DNA of 64,000 nt, from positions 4,141,809 through 4,205,808 of the forward strand of contig OY282455.1 of the NCBI GenBank assembly GCA_958296195.1, in the 5' to 3' direction. Made by a program: the position numbers and the translations under genes. The stretch's first letter is position 1. Each line of letters begins with the position of its first letter. Positions 8,294 through 16,663 of the stretch are shown one piece after another. This DNA comes from an uncultured Pseudomonadales bacterium. GTDB taxonomy: Bacteria; Pseudomonadota; Gammaproteobacteria; Pseudomonadales; Azotimanducaceae. The notes below the pieces were generated by a model. It made no database searches, was not told where the DNA came from, and saw nothing but the letters and a program-made list of their open reading frames with translations.

Positions 8294-8294
8294 T

Positions 8295-9425
8295 TCAATT
8301 TGGCGCGGCTAGGGTGCTTTCGGCAGGTGCGGCGGCGTCCAGCGCTCGGCAGTCCGTCGCCAGCCAACCGAGCTTGATGGTGTCCCCCGGCAGGACTGCG
8401 CCTTGGCCGACGATGTTGCGAATCTTGACGATGAACTGGGAGTTGCCCAAAAGCTCCGCATGGATGCGCAAGTGGTCGCCTAGGAAAATGACGTCCCGCA
8501 CAACGGCCTCAAAGACGTTGGCGACACTGCCCGGCGTCGGGTTCAGCTCCACTCGTTCCGGTCGGATGGTCAGGCTGGTGTGGACGTCGCCTTCGCGGAC
8601 AGCGACCGGAAACGCCTGGACAACCCCGGCATCATGCACCTTGGCTCGGCAAAGATCGTCGCCCCATTCCATCAACTGCCCGTCAAGCCGATTGTTTTCA
8701 CCAATGAAGTTGGCCACGAACAAAGTGGTCGGCTCGTCGTAGAGCACCTCCGGCGGAGCAACTTGCTGGATTTTGCCCTCGTTCATCACCGCCACCCGGT
8801 CGGAGAGCACCATCGCCTCACCCTGATCGTGGGTGACGTAGATCATGGTCACTTCCAAGCGCTGCTGCAGGCGGCGTATCTCGTACTGCATGTCCTCCCG
8901 CAAGCGGCGGTCCAGGGCGCCCAAGGGTTCGTCCATCAGCACCAGGTCCGGCTCAAACACCAAGGCCCGGGCAATGGCGGCCCGCTGCTGCTGGCCGCCG
9001 GACATCTGGGCTGGGCGGCGGTCCGCAAACTGGCCAAGCTGCACCATGTCCAAGGCCCGTTTGACGCCGGTTGCGATCGCATCTTTGGAGACGCCCCGCG
9101 CCTCCAGGGGAAAGGCGAGGTTTTCGGCGATGGTCATGTGCGGAAACAGGGCGTAATGCTGAAAAACGACGCCGATGTTCCGCTTGTGCGCCTTCACCCG
9201 GCCGACGGGCCGGCCATTGAGGAATATCTCCCCGCCGGTGGGCTCCTCAAAACCGGCAAGCATCTTTAGGCAGGTGGTCTTGCCGCAGCCGGAAGGGCCA
9301 AGGAGAGTGACGAACTCGCCCCTCGCAACGCTTAGGCTGAAGTCCTGAACCGATAGAGTGCTGCCGTCGTAGGTCTTGCTGACCTCCCGAAACTCGACAA
9401 AGGCGGACTCGTTGTTCTCCAGCAT
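8295..9425 (-). CDS. ABC transporter ATP-binding protein, PotA-like
   Basis: Cytoplasmic ATPase that powers the importer encoded downstream. From ATG at 9425 (MLENNESAFVEF) the order is Walker A GPSGCGKT, Q loop (VFQHYALFPH), the signature MSGGQQQR, Walker B LVLMDEPLGALD, and the H loop YVTHDQ. A C-terminal TOBE-type regulatory/substrate-sensing domain follows (TIRPERVEL and beyond). 376 residues is normal for the PotA group (COG3842). An in-frame start 21 codons earlier (9488) is possible, but those residues do not resemble the family. It is the promoter-proximal gene of the operon ATPase, binding protein, PotB-like, PotC-like, duplicated PotB-like, all on the minus strand. Confidence 0.92.
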   Translation of the reverse strand: MLENNESAFVEFREVSKTYDGSTLSVQDFSLSVARGEFVTLLGPSGCGKTTCLKMLAGFEEPTGGEIFLNGRPVGRVKAHKRNIGVVFQHYALFPHMTIAENLAFPLEARGVSKDAIATGVKRALDMVQLGQFADRRPAQMSGGQQQRAAIARALVFEPDLVLMDEPLGALDRRLREDMQYEIRRLQQRLEVTMIYVTHDQGEAMVLSDRVAVMNEGKIQQVAPPEVLYDEPTTLFVANFIGENNRLDGQLMEWGDDLCRAKVHDAGVVQAFPVAVREGDVHTSLTIRPERVELNPTPGSVANVFEAVVRDVIFLGDHLRIHAELLGNSQFIVKIRNIVGQGAVLPGDTIKLGWLATDCRALDAAAPAESTLAAPN

Positions 9426-9625
9426 CAAATTTGCCGCTGATGGGATGCAGCGGAATGGTATCAAATTACGGGGGAATTGAACGCCCAATTCCGATGCAAG
9501 ACATGAGCGCTGTAGGGTTTTTGGAGAAGCGAAGCATCGGGCCGCCCAAGCAGACCGTTTCTAACAGCCTTGGGCCATGATACATTGCGCCGCCACACCA
9601 ACTTGCACCAACTCAGGGGATAGGG

Positions 9626-10423
9626 ATGACGGAGCTAGTCACGGTCGAGATTGACGGCGGCGTTGCCGACGTGCGCCTCAACCGGCCGGAGAAGTACAAC
9701 GCGCTCAGCACGGAGATGTTCAAGGCCATCATTGACGCCGGAGAACGCTTGGCGGGGATGCAGGAGGTCCGCGCCGTGGTGCTGTCCGGCAACGGCAAGG
9801 GTTTTTGCGCCGGCTTGGACATGGAGAGCATGAAGGGCTTGGCGAGTCCGCAGCGGCAAACGGAGGGCGCTTTGCTGCGGTCGGATGACCGCCCGGAGAA
9901 TTTCGCCCAACGTCCAGGCTATGTATGGAAGACCTTGCCGGCGCCGACCATCGCCGCCATTCATGGCGTCGCCTATGGCGGCGGTTGTCAGATCGCCTTG
10001 GGCGCGGACATCCGCTTCGCCGCGCCGGATGCCAAGCTGTCCGTCATGGAAATCAAGTGGGGCCTCATCCCGGACATGAGCATTTCCCAAACCTTGCGGG
10101 AGGTCTTGCCCTTGGACGTCGCCAAGGAGCTAACCTTCACCGGCCGCGTCCTCAGTGGCGAAGAAGCCAAGGCGCTCGGGTTGGTGACCCATGTGGCGGA
10201 CGATCCCCGTGCTGCGGCCATGGCTTTGGCTAGGGAAATCGCCGCCAAGTCCCCCCATGCGGTGCGGGCCGGCAAGAAGCTGCTGGAGGGCAGTTGGCGG
10301 GCCGACGCCGGCACTGGGCTGCGCTTGGAGGCGTCCCTGCAGGCGAAGCTGATCGGCTCACCAAACCAAGTCGAGGCCATCAAGGCCAATTTCGAGCGCC
10401 GCGAACCCAAGTTCGAGGACTGA
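9626..10423 (+). CDS. Enoyl-CoA hydratase/isomerase family protein
   Basis: Cytosolic crotonase-superfamily enzyme, 265 residues, normal family length. The oxyanion-hole segments are visible: SGNGKGFCAGLDME (first) and AAIHGVAYGGGCQIALGADIRFA (second). The usual hydratase glutamates around the active site are not obvious: after the second segment the protein has VMEIKWGLIPDMSISQTL, the arrangement seen in many hydratase-like proteins of unassigned reaction. A strong ribosome site (AGGGGATAGGG) precedes ATG at 9626. It is followed after 20 bases by a carboxyltransferase gene in the same direction, so the pair probably acts in acyl-CoA degradation (branched-chain, terpenoid or fatty acyl-CoA). 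The reaction is inferred only at family level. Confidence 0.88.
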   Translation: MTELVTVEIDGGVADVRLNRPEKYNALSTEMFKAIIDAGERLAGMQEVRAVVLSGNGKGFCAGLDMESMKGLASPQRQTEGALLRSDDRPENFAQRPGYVWKTLPAPTIAAIHGVAYGGGCQIALGADIRFAAPDAKLSVMEIKWGLIPDMSISQTLREVLPLDVAKELTFTGRVLSGEEAKALGLVTHVADDPRAAAMALAREIAAKSPHAVRAGKKLLEGSWRADAGTGLRLEASLQAKLIGSPNQVEAIKANFERREPKFED

Positions 10424-10443
10424 AATCCCAAGCGGCGCAGCCC

Positions 10444-11997
10444 ATGAGCTGGGAGAGCGAAGTTCAGGAATTGGCGCAGCGGCGCCATTTGGCGAAGCAG
10501 CAAGGCGGCAAGGAGGGCGTCGCCCGGCAGCACGCCAAGGGCCGGCTGACGGTTCGGGAGCGCATCGAGGCGCTGCTCGACGGCGAGTCCTTCCACGAAC
10601 ATGGGCAGGCCACGGCAACGCCGGAATACGACGGCCAAGGCAAGCTCGTCGGCTACGTCCCGGCCAACTATGTGCTGGGCTTCGGCAAGATAGACGGTCG
10701 CCAAGTCGTGGTGGGCGGCGAGGACTTCACCCTAAAAGGCGGCTCGCCCAACGCCGCTGGGCTGCGCAAAAGCGTCTATGCGGAAAAGCTCGCTTGCCAG
10801 TACCGCATGCCCTTGGTGCGCCTGCTTGAGGGCGGCGGCGGCAGCGTCAAGGGCGCCGGGCGCAAGGGCGGCACGGTGGGGGAGCCAGTCTTCAGCGAGC
10901 CCCGATTCCGCATCATCGCCGACGCCATGGGCGAAGTGCCCATCGCCTCCGGGGCCTTCGGTCCGGTGGCCGGCTTTCCCGCCGGGCGGTTGGCGGCGTC
11001 CCACTTTGCGGTCATGAGCAAGCGCACCGCCCAGGTGCTGATCGGCGGCCCCGCCTTGGTCAAGCGCGCCCTCGGCGTGGATTTGACCAAGGAGGAGCTG
11101 GGCGGCGCCTTAGTGCATGCCGAAAGCGGCGTGGTCGATAGCATCGCGGAGGACGAGCGCGACGCTTGCCGCCAAATCCGGCGCTATCTTGGCTATCTGC
11201 CGGCCTCCGTTTGGGAGCGCACGCCGAGAGCGCCCTGCAGCGATGATCCGCAGCGGATGGCACCGGAACTGCTGGACGCCGTGCCGCGTGAAACCAACGC
11301 TCCCTTCGACATGCGGGCCATTCTTAGGCTGGTTCTAGACCGAGACAGCCTGTTCGAGGTGGGCGCGGCCTTCGGCCCCAGCCAAATCTGCGCCTTGGCC
11401 CGCCTCAACGGCCAACCCGTCGGGGTGCTGGCCAACGACAACCGCCACTACGCCGGCGCCATGACCGCACAGGCCGCGCAGAAGTACCGGCGCTTCGTGG
11501 AAACCTGCGACAGTTTCCACGTTCCGGTGGTGAACTTCGTCGATCAGCCGGGCTTCATGATCGGCCCCGAGGCGGAGCGGGCCGGCACCATACGCTACGG
11601 CATGGCGGCGGTGGCCGCGGCCGCCCAAGCCACGGTGCCTTGGGCGGTGGTTCAGGTGCATAAGGGCTTTGGCGTGGCCAGCGCCGCCCATTACGCGCCC
11701 AACGCCTATGTGCTGGCGTGGCCCTCCGTGGAGTCCGGCGCACTGCCGCTTGAAGGCGGCGTGGCGGTGGCCTTTCACCGGGAAATCGCCGCCGCCAAGG
11801 ATCCGGAAGCCAAGCGCCGCCAAATCGAAGCGCGGTTGCGCGAGGCTCGTTCCCCCTTTCCGAGAGCGGAGTCCTTCGCCGTGCATGAGCTGATCGACCC
11901 CAGAGAGACCCGCCCGTTCCTGTGCCGTTGGGTGGATTGGATTCAACCGGAGCTTGATCGCCTCACCGGCCCGGTGCGCTTCCCCATGCGGCCGTGA
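10444..11997 (+). CDS. Acyl-CoA carboxylase, carboxyltransferase (beta) subunit
   Basis: Carboxyltransferase subunit of a biotin-dependent acyl-CoA carboxylase (propionyl-, methylcrotonyl- or geranyl-CoA carboxylase group). From ATG at 10444 (MSWESEVQELAQRRHLAKQQGG) it has 517 residues, the usual size. The N-terminal half has ARQHAKGRLTVRERIEALLD, a standard opening of this family, and VVGGEDFTLKGGS. The C-terminal half has NDNRHYAGAMTAQAAQKYRRF and VNFVDQPGFMIGPEAE, matching the carboxybiotin-binding half. The frame is open for 50 codons further upstream, but that would overlap the hydratase gene and lose the family start. No biotin carboxylase or biotin carrier gene lies nearby, so the partner subunit must be elsewhere. 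Probably co-transcribed with the hydratase upstream. Confidence 0.9.
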   Translation: MSWESEVQELAQRRHLAKQQGGKEGVARQHAKGRLTVRERIEALLDGESFHEHGQATATPEYDGQGKLVGYVPANYVLGFGKIDGRQVVVGGEDFTLKGGSPNAAGLRKSVYAEKLACQYRMPLVRLLEGGGGSVKGAGRKGGTVGEPVFSEPRFRIIADAMGEVPIASGAFGPVAGFPAGRLAASHFAVMSKRTAQVLIGGPALVKRALGVDLTKEELGGALVHAESGVVDSIAEDERDACRQIRRYLGYLPASVWERTPRAPCSDDPQRMAPELLDAVPRETNAPFDMRAILRLVLDRDSLFEVGAAFGPSQICALARLNGQPVGVLANDNRHYAGAMTAQAAQKYRRFVETCDSFHVPVVNFVDQPGFMIGPEAERAGTIRYGMAAVAAAAQATVPWAVVQVHKGFGVASAAHYAPNAYVLAWPSVESGALPLEGGVAVAFHREIAAAKDPEAKRRQIEARLREARSPFPRAESFAVHELIDPRETRPFLCRWVDWIQPELDRLTGPVRFPMRP

Positions 11998-12018
11998 CCA
12001 AAGCAACGAGAATGCCCC

Positions 12019-12126
12019 ATGACAAAGACGCCAGAATCCCCGGATGCGGACGACGACCCGGACGGGCGCAAGAATCTAAGGCAGTTTCTTGTGGCGCTCG
12101 TCGTTCTGCTGCCGCTGCTGTTCTGA
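12019..12126 (+). CDS. Possible small single-span membrane protein (35 aa)
   Basis: A short frame starting with ATG 21 bases after the carboxyltransferase stop. It reads MTKTPESPDADDDPDGRKNL and then a hydrophobic tail (RQFLVALVVLLPLLF) and TGA. An acidic N-terminus followed by a C-terminal hydrophobic segment is a common design of small tail-anchored proteins. There is no clear ribosome site and no recognisable family, so this could be chance. Confidence 0.3.
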   Translation: MTKTPESPDADDDPDGRKNLRQFLVALVVLLPLLF

Positions 12127-12181
12127 ATACTGACGGGGCCACCAACACCCAAAGCTACATAGACCGCAGCCTGCATTTGCA

Positions 12182-12613
12182 GCGGCGTCGCTGCAGGAGT
12201 GGCTGCGGGAGCCGAAGGATGCGGAGTTGCGGCGGGCGTTTGCGGACTGGCTGTGGCGGCTGGCGCGGCGCCTGCAGCCGGGTTTGAACTTGGAGGATGT
12301 GAGGATGACGCTTGAGGAGATGAGCCTTGAGGAGCGGGTGGCGCTGTGGCCCAAGCTGTGGCTTGAGAAGGACCTTGAGCAGGGCCCTGAGAAGGATTTT
12401 CGGGACGGCCTGCGGAAGGGCCTTCGGGAAGGCGTTGAGCACGAACGGGCGCTGCTGCGCCGTCAAGTGGCGGTGCGGTTTGGTGCGGACGTTGCCGAAC
12501 GTGCATCAGAAGTGCTGGAGCGCATCGTGGCCCCAGAGAGCTTTGTGGAAATTGGCGAGTTGATCGTGCGCTGCGAAACGGGAAGCGAATTCCTCGCCCG
12601 CATGGGCGCTTAG
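12182..12613 (+). pseudogene. 5'-truncated Rpn-like nuclease/transposase-associated protein
   Basis: The frame reads ASLQEWLREPKDAELRRAFA and continues through LARRLQPGLNLEDV, EERVALWPKLW, an E/K/R/G-rich coiled segment (LEQGPEKDFRDGLRKGLREG), LLRRQVAVRFGAD and EIGELIVRCETGSEFLARM to a stop at 12613. This is the usual C-terminal half of proteins annotated as Rpn-family recombination-promoting nucleases (PD-(D/E)XK at the N-terminus, then a C-terminal helix-rich tail). The catalytic N-terminal half is missing, and upstream bases do not continue the family in any frame I read. It is best treated as a remnant. A TTG at 12227 could start a 128-residue product, but that would lack the nuclease. 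Confidence 0.6.
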
Positions 12614-12682
12614 ATGGGTGGATCCAAGCGCCGTTCATGCTATCTTTGCCGGCAAATCCCAACCACAACAATCACTGAACAC

Positions 12683-12898
12683 ATGAGCAAACCGACCACG
12701 CAGCTTCCCATCGACTACAAGGGCGAGCGCTATTCCGGCGTTTATTCCATCTCCGGCAGCCTGATGATCGCCCGGGTGCCGGGCGTCAGCTCCAAGAGCG
12801 GCGCAGTGGGGGCGGACGAAACGGCCTCGGCGCGAAGCCTGTTGACCGCCATCTTGGAGCAGGCGGACCAAGCCGGCCTCCTGCGGCACAGGCACTAG
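12683..12898 (+). CDS. Small hypothetical protein (71 aa)
   Basis: A frame from ATG at 12683 (MSKPTTQLPIDYKGERYSGV) to 12898. Composition is that of a soluble folded protein, with an N-terminal beta-like part (YSGVYSISGSLMIARVPG) and a C-terminal helix (ASARSLLTAILEQADQAGLL). I do not recognise a family. The frame is open 23 codons further upstream but without family support. It stands between the Rpn-like remnant and the convergent aceE gene, 107 bases from the aceE stop. Function unknown. Confidence 0.55.
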   Translation: MSKPTTQLPIDYKGERYSGVYSISGSLMIARVPGVSSKSGAVGADETASARSLLTAILEQADQAGLLRHRH

Positions 12899-13005
12899 AG
12901 CCTGCTGGCGCCATCTAAGTTAGCTGACACCGGATCGGTGCATGGGCACTGGCTAGAAAAGCCATCCCCAGTCCGTTGTTGGAAGGCCATTGGGGTGGGC
13001 GGACC

Positions 13006-15669
13006 TTAGGCTGGCCCAGCCTGCTCAAGGTTCAGCCCATGCCGTGCGGCGAACTCCAAGGCTACCGCCCGCGGCGCGTGGTTGTTCTGCGCCAAGGTTG
13101 ACAGCGCCGCGAAGGCGACCCACTCCCCGGAAACCTCAAAGTAGTCCCGCAGGCGGTCCCGGGACTCGGAAAGGCCGAAGCCGTCTGTGCCGAGCACGGT
13201 GTAGGGGCCGGGCACCCAAGGCGAGATCATGCCTGGCAGGGCCTTCATGTAGTCCGACGCCGCCACGAAGACCCCGCTCTCCCTAGCCAGCAGGGATTGC
13301 ACATAGGGCGCTGCGTCGCAATCGCCCAATTGCAGCAGCCGGCGCCGCTCCACTTGGCGGGCCTGGCGGGCCAGCTCGTTGTAGCTGGTTACGCTCCAGA
13401 CGTTGCTGGCCACCTCAACTTCCGCCAGCAGATCCTGCGCCCGCAGCACCTCCCCCATCACCGCGCCGCTGCCGAACAGGTTGACCTGGGCGCCGGCTTT
13501 TCGTTCAAAGCAGTACATGCCGCGCAGCACGCCTTCCTCCACTCCTTCGGGCAGCGGCGGCATCGGGTAGGCCTGGTTGGTCAGGGTGATGTAGTAGAAG
13601 CAGTCCTGCTGCTCCTGATACATGGCGCGGATGCCGTCGCGCACGATGAGCGCGATCTCGTAGGCGAAGGCCGGGTCGTAGCTCTTCAGGTTGGGGATGG
13701 TGCTGGCCACCAATTGGGAGTGGCCGTCTTGGTGCTGCACCCCTTCGCCGTTCAAGGTGGTGCGCCCAGACGTGCCGCCGAGGAGGAAGCCCTTGCACAT
13801 CATGTCCCCACAGGCCCAAATCATGTCCCCCACCCGCTGAAAGCCGAAGATGGAGTAGAAGATGTAGAAGGGAATCATCGGCAGGCCGTAGTTGGCGTAG
13901 GCTGTGCCGGCCGCCAGGAAGGAGGCCATGGCGCCGGTCTCGCAGATGCCCTCCTGCAGGATTTGGCCATCCTTGGACTCCTTGTAGGGGGCGATGCTGC
14001 CGGCATCCACCGGCTGATAGCGCTGGCCCTCCGGGGAGTAGATGCCGGCCTGGGGAAACAGGCCGTCCATGCCGAAGGTGCGCGCTTCGTCCGGGACAAT
14101 GGGCACGATGTAGCAGCCCAAGTTCTTGTCCCTGAGCAATCGGGACAGCATGCGCACCACCACCATGGTGGTGGAGGCCTCCCGCGCCGAACCCTTCAGC
14201 ATGTCCGCAAAGAGTTCCAAGGCCGGTGCCTCCAACCGTGCGCATTGAACCTGCCGCCTGGGGATGCAGCCGCCGAGGCGCCCGCGCTGCTCCTTGAGAT
14301 AGCGAATTTCCGGGGCGTTCTCCGGTGGACGGTAGAAGTCCGCGGCGAGCACCGCCGCATCCGGCAGGGGGATGTCGAAGCGCTTGGCGAGTTCGCGCCG
14401 CTCCTCTGCGCTGAGGTGCTTCTTCTGATGCACCGTGTTGCTGCCCTCCGCGCCCGGCCCCAAGCCGTCGCCCTTGACCGTTTTCAGCAGCACCGCGCAG
14501 GGCTTGCCGCGCACCTCCGCCGCCTGCTTGAACGCGGCGTAGATCTTCTGATGGTCCTGGCCGCCGCGCTTGATGGAGCGCACCTCCTCGTCAGTCAGGG
14601 TTTTCATCAGCTCGCGCAGTTCGGGCGTGTGCTCCACCCAATGCTCACGCACCACTTCGCCCGGCGAGACGGTGTACATTTGGTAGTCCCCATCCACCGC
14701 CTGCTCCATCCGCTCCTGCAGAACGCCGTTGACATCACGGGCAAGAATGGCATCCCAGCCGCTGCCCCAAATCACCTTGATGACGTGCCAGTCCGCGCCG
14801 CGGAAGGCGCGCTCCAGCTCCTGAATGATCTTGCCGTTGCCGCGCACCGGGCCGTCCAGCCTCTGCAGGTTGCAGTTGACCACCACCACCAAGTTGTCCA
14901 ACTCCTCCCGGCTGGCGATGTTGATGGTGCCCAAAACCTCTGGTTCGTCCGCCTCGCCGTCGCCGATGAAGGCCCAGATCTTGCCCTCGCCAGGCTTCTT
15001 CAGCCGGCGGCTTTCCAGATACTTGGCAAACCGCGCCTGATAGATGGCGCAGGGTGTGGAAAGGCCCATGCTGGCGGTGGGCATCGTCCAAAACCAAGGC
15101 AGGCGGCGCGGATGCGGATAGGAGGGCAGGCCGCCGCCTTCGCCCAGCTCGCGGCGGAAGTTGCGCAGTTGCGCCTCCGTCAGGCGGCCCTCCAAGTAGG
15201 CGCGGGCATAGACTCCGGGGGAGGTGTGGGCCTGAAAATGCACTTGGTCCCCTTCGCCGGGAGCGTCCCCAGCCCGAAACACATGGTTCAGGCCCACTTC
15301 CATCATGGTGGCAGCGGACAAGTACGTGGCGATGTGGCCGCCCACGCCGGAGCCGCTGTCGAACGCCTGCAGCACCATCGCCACGGCGTTCCAGCGGATG
15401 ATGTTGGCGAGGCGGGTCTCCAGTTCGATGTCGCCGGGATACTGCGGCTGGTCTTTAAGGTCGATGGTGTTCTTGTAGGGCGTGTTGAGGGCGGCCTCCG
15501 TCAGCACCACCCCTTGGCGGCTTAGGTGTTGCTGCAGGTTCAGAAGCAGCGCCTTGGCTTCCTCGCCGCCGCGCATCTCCAGCACGTCGTCCAAGGCGTC
15601 CAGCCACTCCTTCTGCTCGAAGCGCCAGCTTTCGTCGAACTCCGGTTCCTTTGGCAGCGCTGCGGACAT
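13006..15669 (-). CDS. aceE: Pyruvate dehydrogenase E1 component (homodimeric type)
   Basis: Thiamine-diphosphate enzyme that decarboxylates pyruvate and acetylates the lipoyl groups of E2 in the pyruvate dehydrogenase complex. From ATG at 15669 (MSAALPKEPEFDESWRFEQ) it has 887 residues, the same length as E. coli AceE. The ThDP/Mg-binding motif begins with GDGEADEPEVLG near residue 233 and closes with NCNLQRLDGPVRGNGK. The AceE-specific segments VLLKTVKGDGLG, KDKNLGCYIVPIVPDEARTF-like and TTLNGEGVQHQDGHS are present. No E2 (aceF) or E3 (lpd) gene follows: the next genes downstream are unrelated and on the other strand, which departs from the usual aceE-aceF pairing. The frame is open 39 codons upstream, but those overlap the neighbouring EEP gene and do not resemble AceE. 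Confidence 0.97.
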   Translation of the reverse strand: MSAALPKEPEFDESWRFEQKEWLDALDDVLEMRGGEEAKALLLNLQQHLSRQGVVLTEAALNTPYKNTIDLKDQPQYPGDIELETRLANIIRWNAVAMVLQAFDSGSGVGGHIATYLSAATMMEVGLNHVFRAGDAPGEGDQVHFQAHTSPGVYARAYLEGRLTEAQLRNFRRELGEGGGLPSYPHPRRLPWFWTMPTASMGLSTPCAIYQARFAKYLESRRLKKPGEGKIWAFIGDGEADEPEVLGTINIASREELDNLVVVVNCNLQRLDGPVRGNGKIIQELERAFRGADWHVIKVIWGSGWDAILARDVNGVLQERMEQAVDGDYQMYTVSPGEVVREHWVEHTPELRELMKTLTDEEVRSIKRGGQDHQKIYAAFKQAAEVRGKPCAVLLKTVKGDGLGPGAEGSNTVHQKKHLSAEERRELAKRFDIPLPDAAVLAADFYRPPENAPEIRYLKEQRGRLGGCIPRRQVQCARLEAPALELFADMLKGSAREASTTMVVVRMLSRLLRDKNLGCYIVPIVPDEARTFGMDGLFPQAGIYSPEGQRYQPVDAGSIAPYKESKDGQILQEGICETGAMASFLAAGTAYANYGLPMIPFYIFYSIFGFQRVGDMIWACGDMMCKGFLLGGTSGRTTLNGEGVQHQDGHSQLVASTIPNLKSYDPAFAYEIALIVRDGIRAMYQEQQDCFYYITLTNQAYPMPPLPEGVEEGVLRGMYCFERKAGAQVNLFGSGAVMGEVLRAQDLLAEVEVASNVWSVTSYNELARQARQVERRRLLQLGDCDAAPYVQSLLARESGVFVAASDYMKALPGMISPWVPGPYTVLGTDGFGLSESRDRLRDYFEVSGEWVAFAALSTLAQNNHAPRAVALEFAARHGLNLEQAGPA

Positions 15670-15685
15670 GGCCCAACAACTCGCT

Positions 15686-16618
15686 TCAATGCGGGCTGAG
15701 CGTGACGGCAATGGGGCGATGGTCGGACAAATGACAATCAAGCACCGCGTAGTCGTCCACCCGAATGCCCGGCGTAACCAACACATGGTCCAGCGCCAAC
15801 GCTGGCCGCCAAGCCGGCCAAGTGGGCTGCTGCGGTGCCGCAGGGCGCAAGGGCGATTCCGCCAACGGCGACCGAAACAGCAATCTGGACAAATGGCTGT
15901 TCATGTCGCCCATGACCACGGCATGGGCCTCGCCGCGAATCAACTCCCGCACATAGGCCAGCTGCAGGTGGCGGGCGCGCCCGCCAAGGGACAGGTGCAG
16001 GAGCACCACGAGAATTCCCTTGCCCCGGCAACGCACCCGCACGACGATGGCGCCGCGCCCGGGAATGGCGCCGGGCAGTTTGTGATCCTCCAACCCCCAA
16101 GGCGGCACCTTGGCCAAGAGGCCGTTGCCGTGCTGCGCCAGAGGGCCAAGATCGCGGTTGAGCTGGGCGTACCAATAGGGGAAGCCGGCCTTGCTGGCCA
16201 AGTATTCCACTTGGTTGACGAAGCCGCTGCGCAAACTGCCGCCATCGATTTCCTGCAAAGCCACCAAGTCGTAGCCGGCCACCACCCGGGCGATGCGTTC
16301 AAGGTTGCCTGCTTGGCGGCTGTGGGGAAGCAAGTGTTTCCAACCCTTGGTGACGTACTGTCGATAGCGGCTGGTTCTAATGCCGAGTTGAATGTTGAAA
16401 CTCAGCAGCTTGAGGGAGGTGGCCTCCGCGGACTCCACGCCAAGCGGCGGTGTGGGCGCAGCCGCTACCCATGCTCCCGACACCGGCCGGTGCGCCGCCG
16501 GCCAATCCCCGAGGCGCCTGCTCAAAAATGGAGTGTCCAGCGCCTTCAACACGCGGCCTTGCACTTTTGCGGCAGCCTCGGAGGCCCGCGCGCCGGCGGC
16601 AAGAGTCCGGCGGATCAT
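15686..16618 (-). CDS. Endonuclease/exonuclease/phosphatase family protein
   Basis: Metal-dependent phosphoesterase of the EEP (DNase I-like) fold, 310 residues. Motifs in order: LSFNIQLG (first metal-binding Asn), LQEIDGG (Glu ligand), GDMNSH (Asp/Asn of the active site), LDHVLVTPGI and SDHRPI (terminal Asp-His pair). About 65 residues of basic sequence precede the domain, with no clear signal peptide. The substrate (DNA, phospholipid or other phosphodiester) cannot be told. In Pseudomonas an EEP gene lies next to dsbA, cytochrome c4, engB and polA as it does here, so this is an old neighbourhood. It ends 16 bases before aceE on the same strand. Confidence 0.9.
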   Translation of the reverse strand: MIRRTLAAGARASEAAAKVQGRVLKALDTPFLSRRLGDWPAAHRPVSGAWVAAAPTPPLGVESAEATSLKLLSFNIQLGIRTSRYRQYVTKGWKHLLPHSRQAGNLERIARVVAGYDLVALQEIDGGSLRSGFVNQVEYLASKAGFPYWYAQLNRDLGPLAQHGNGLLAKVPPWGLEDHKLPGAIPGRGAIVVRVRCRGKGILVVLLHLSLGGRARHLQLAYVRELIRGEAHAVVMGDMNSHLSRLLFRSPLAESPLRPAAPQQPTWPAWRPALALDHVLVTPGIRVDDYAVLDCHLSDHRPIAVTLSPH

Positions 16619-16663
16619 TCCTCAATGCCCTTGGCGGCCTTTCCGAACTCGTGGCATGCAGCG

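Noticed and set aside
10294-10443. Upstream extension of the carboxyltransferase by 50 codons
   Set aside because: It overlaps the hydratase gene and does not resemble the family; the typical N-terminus starts at 10444.
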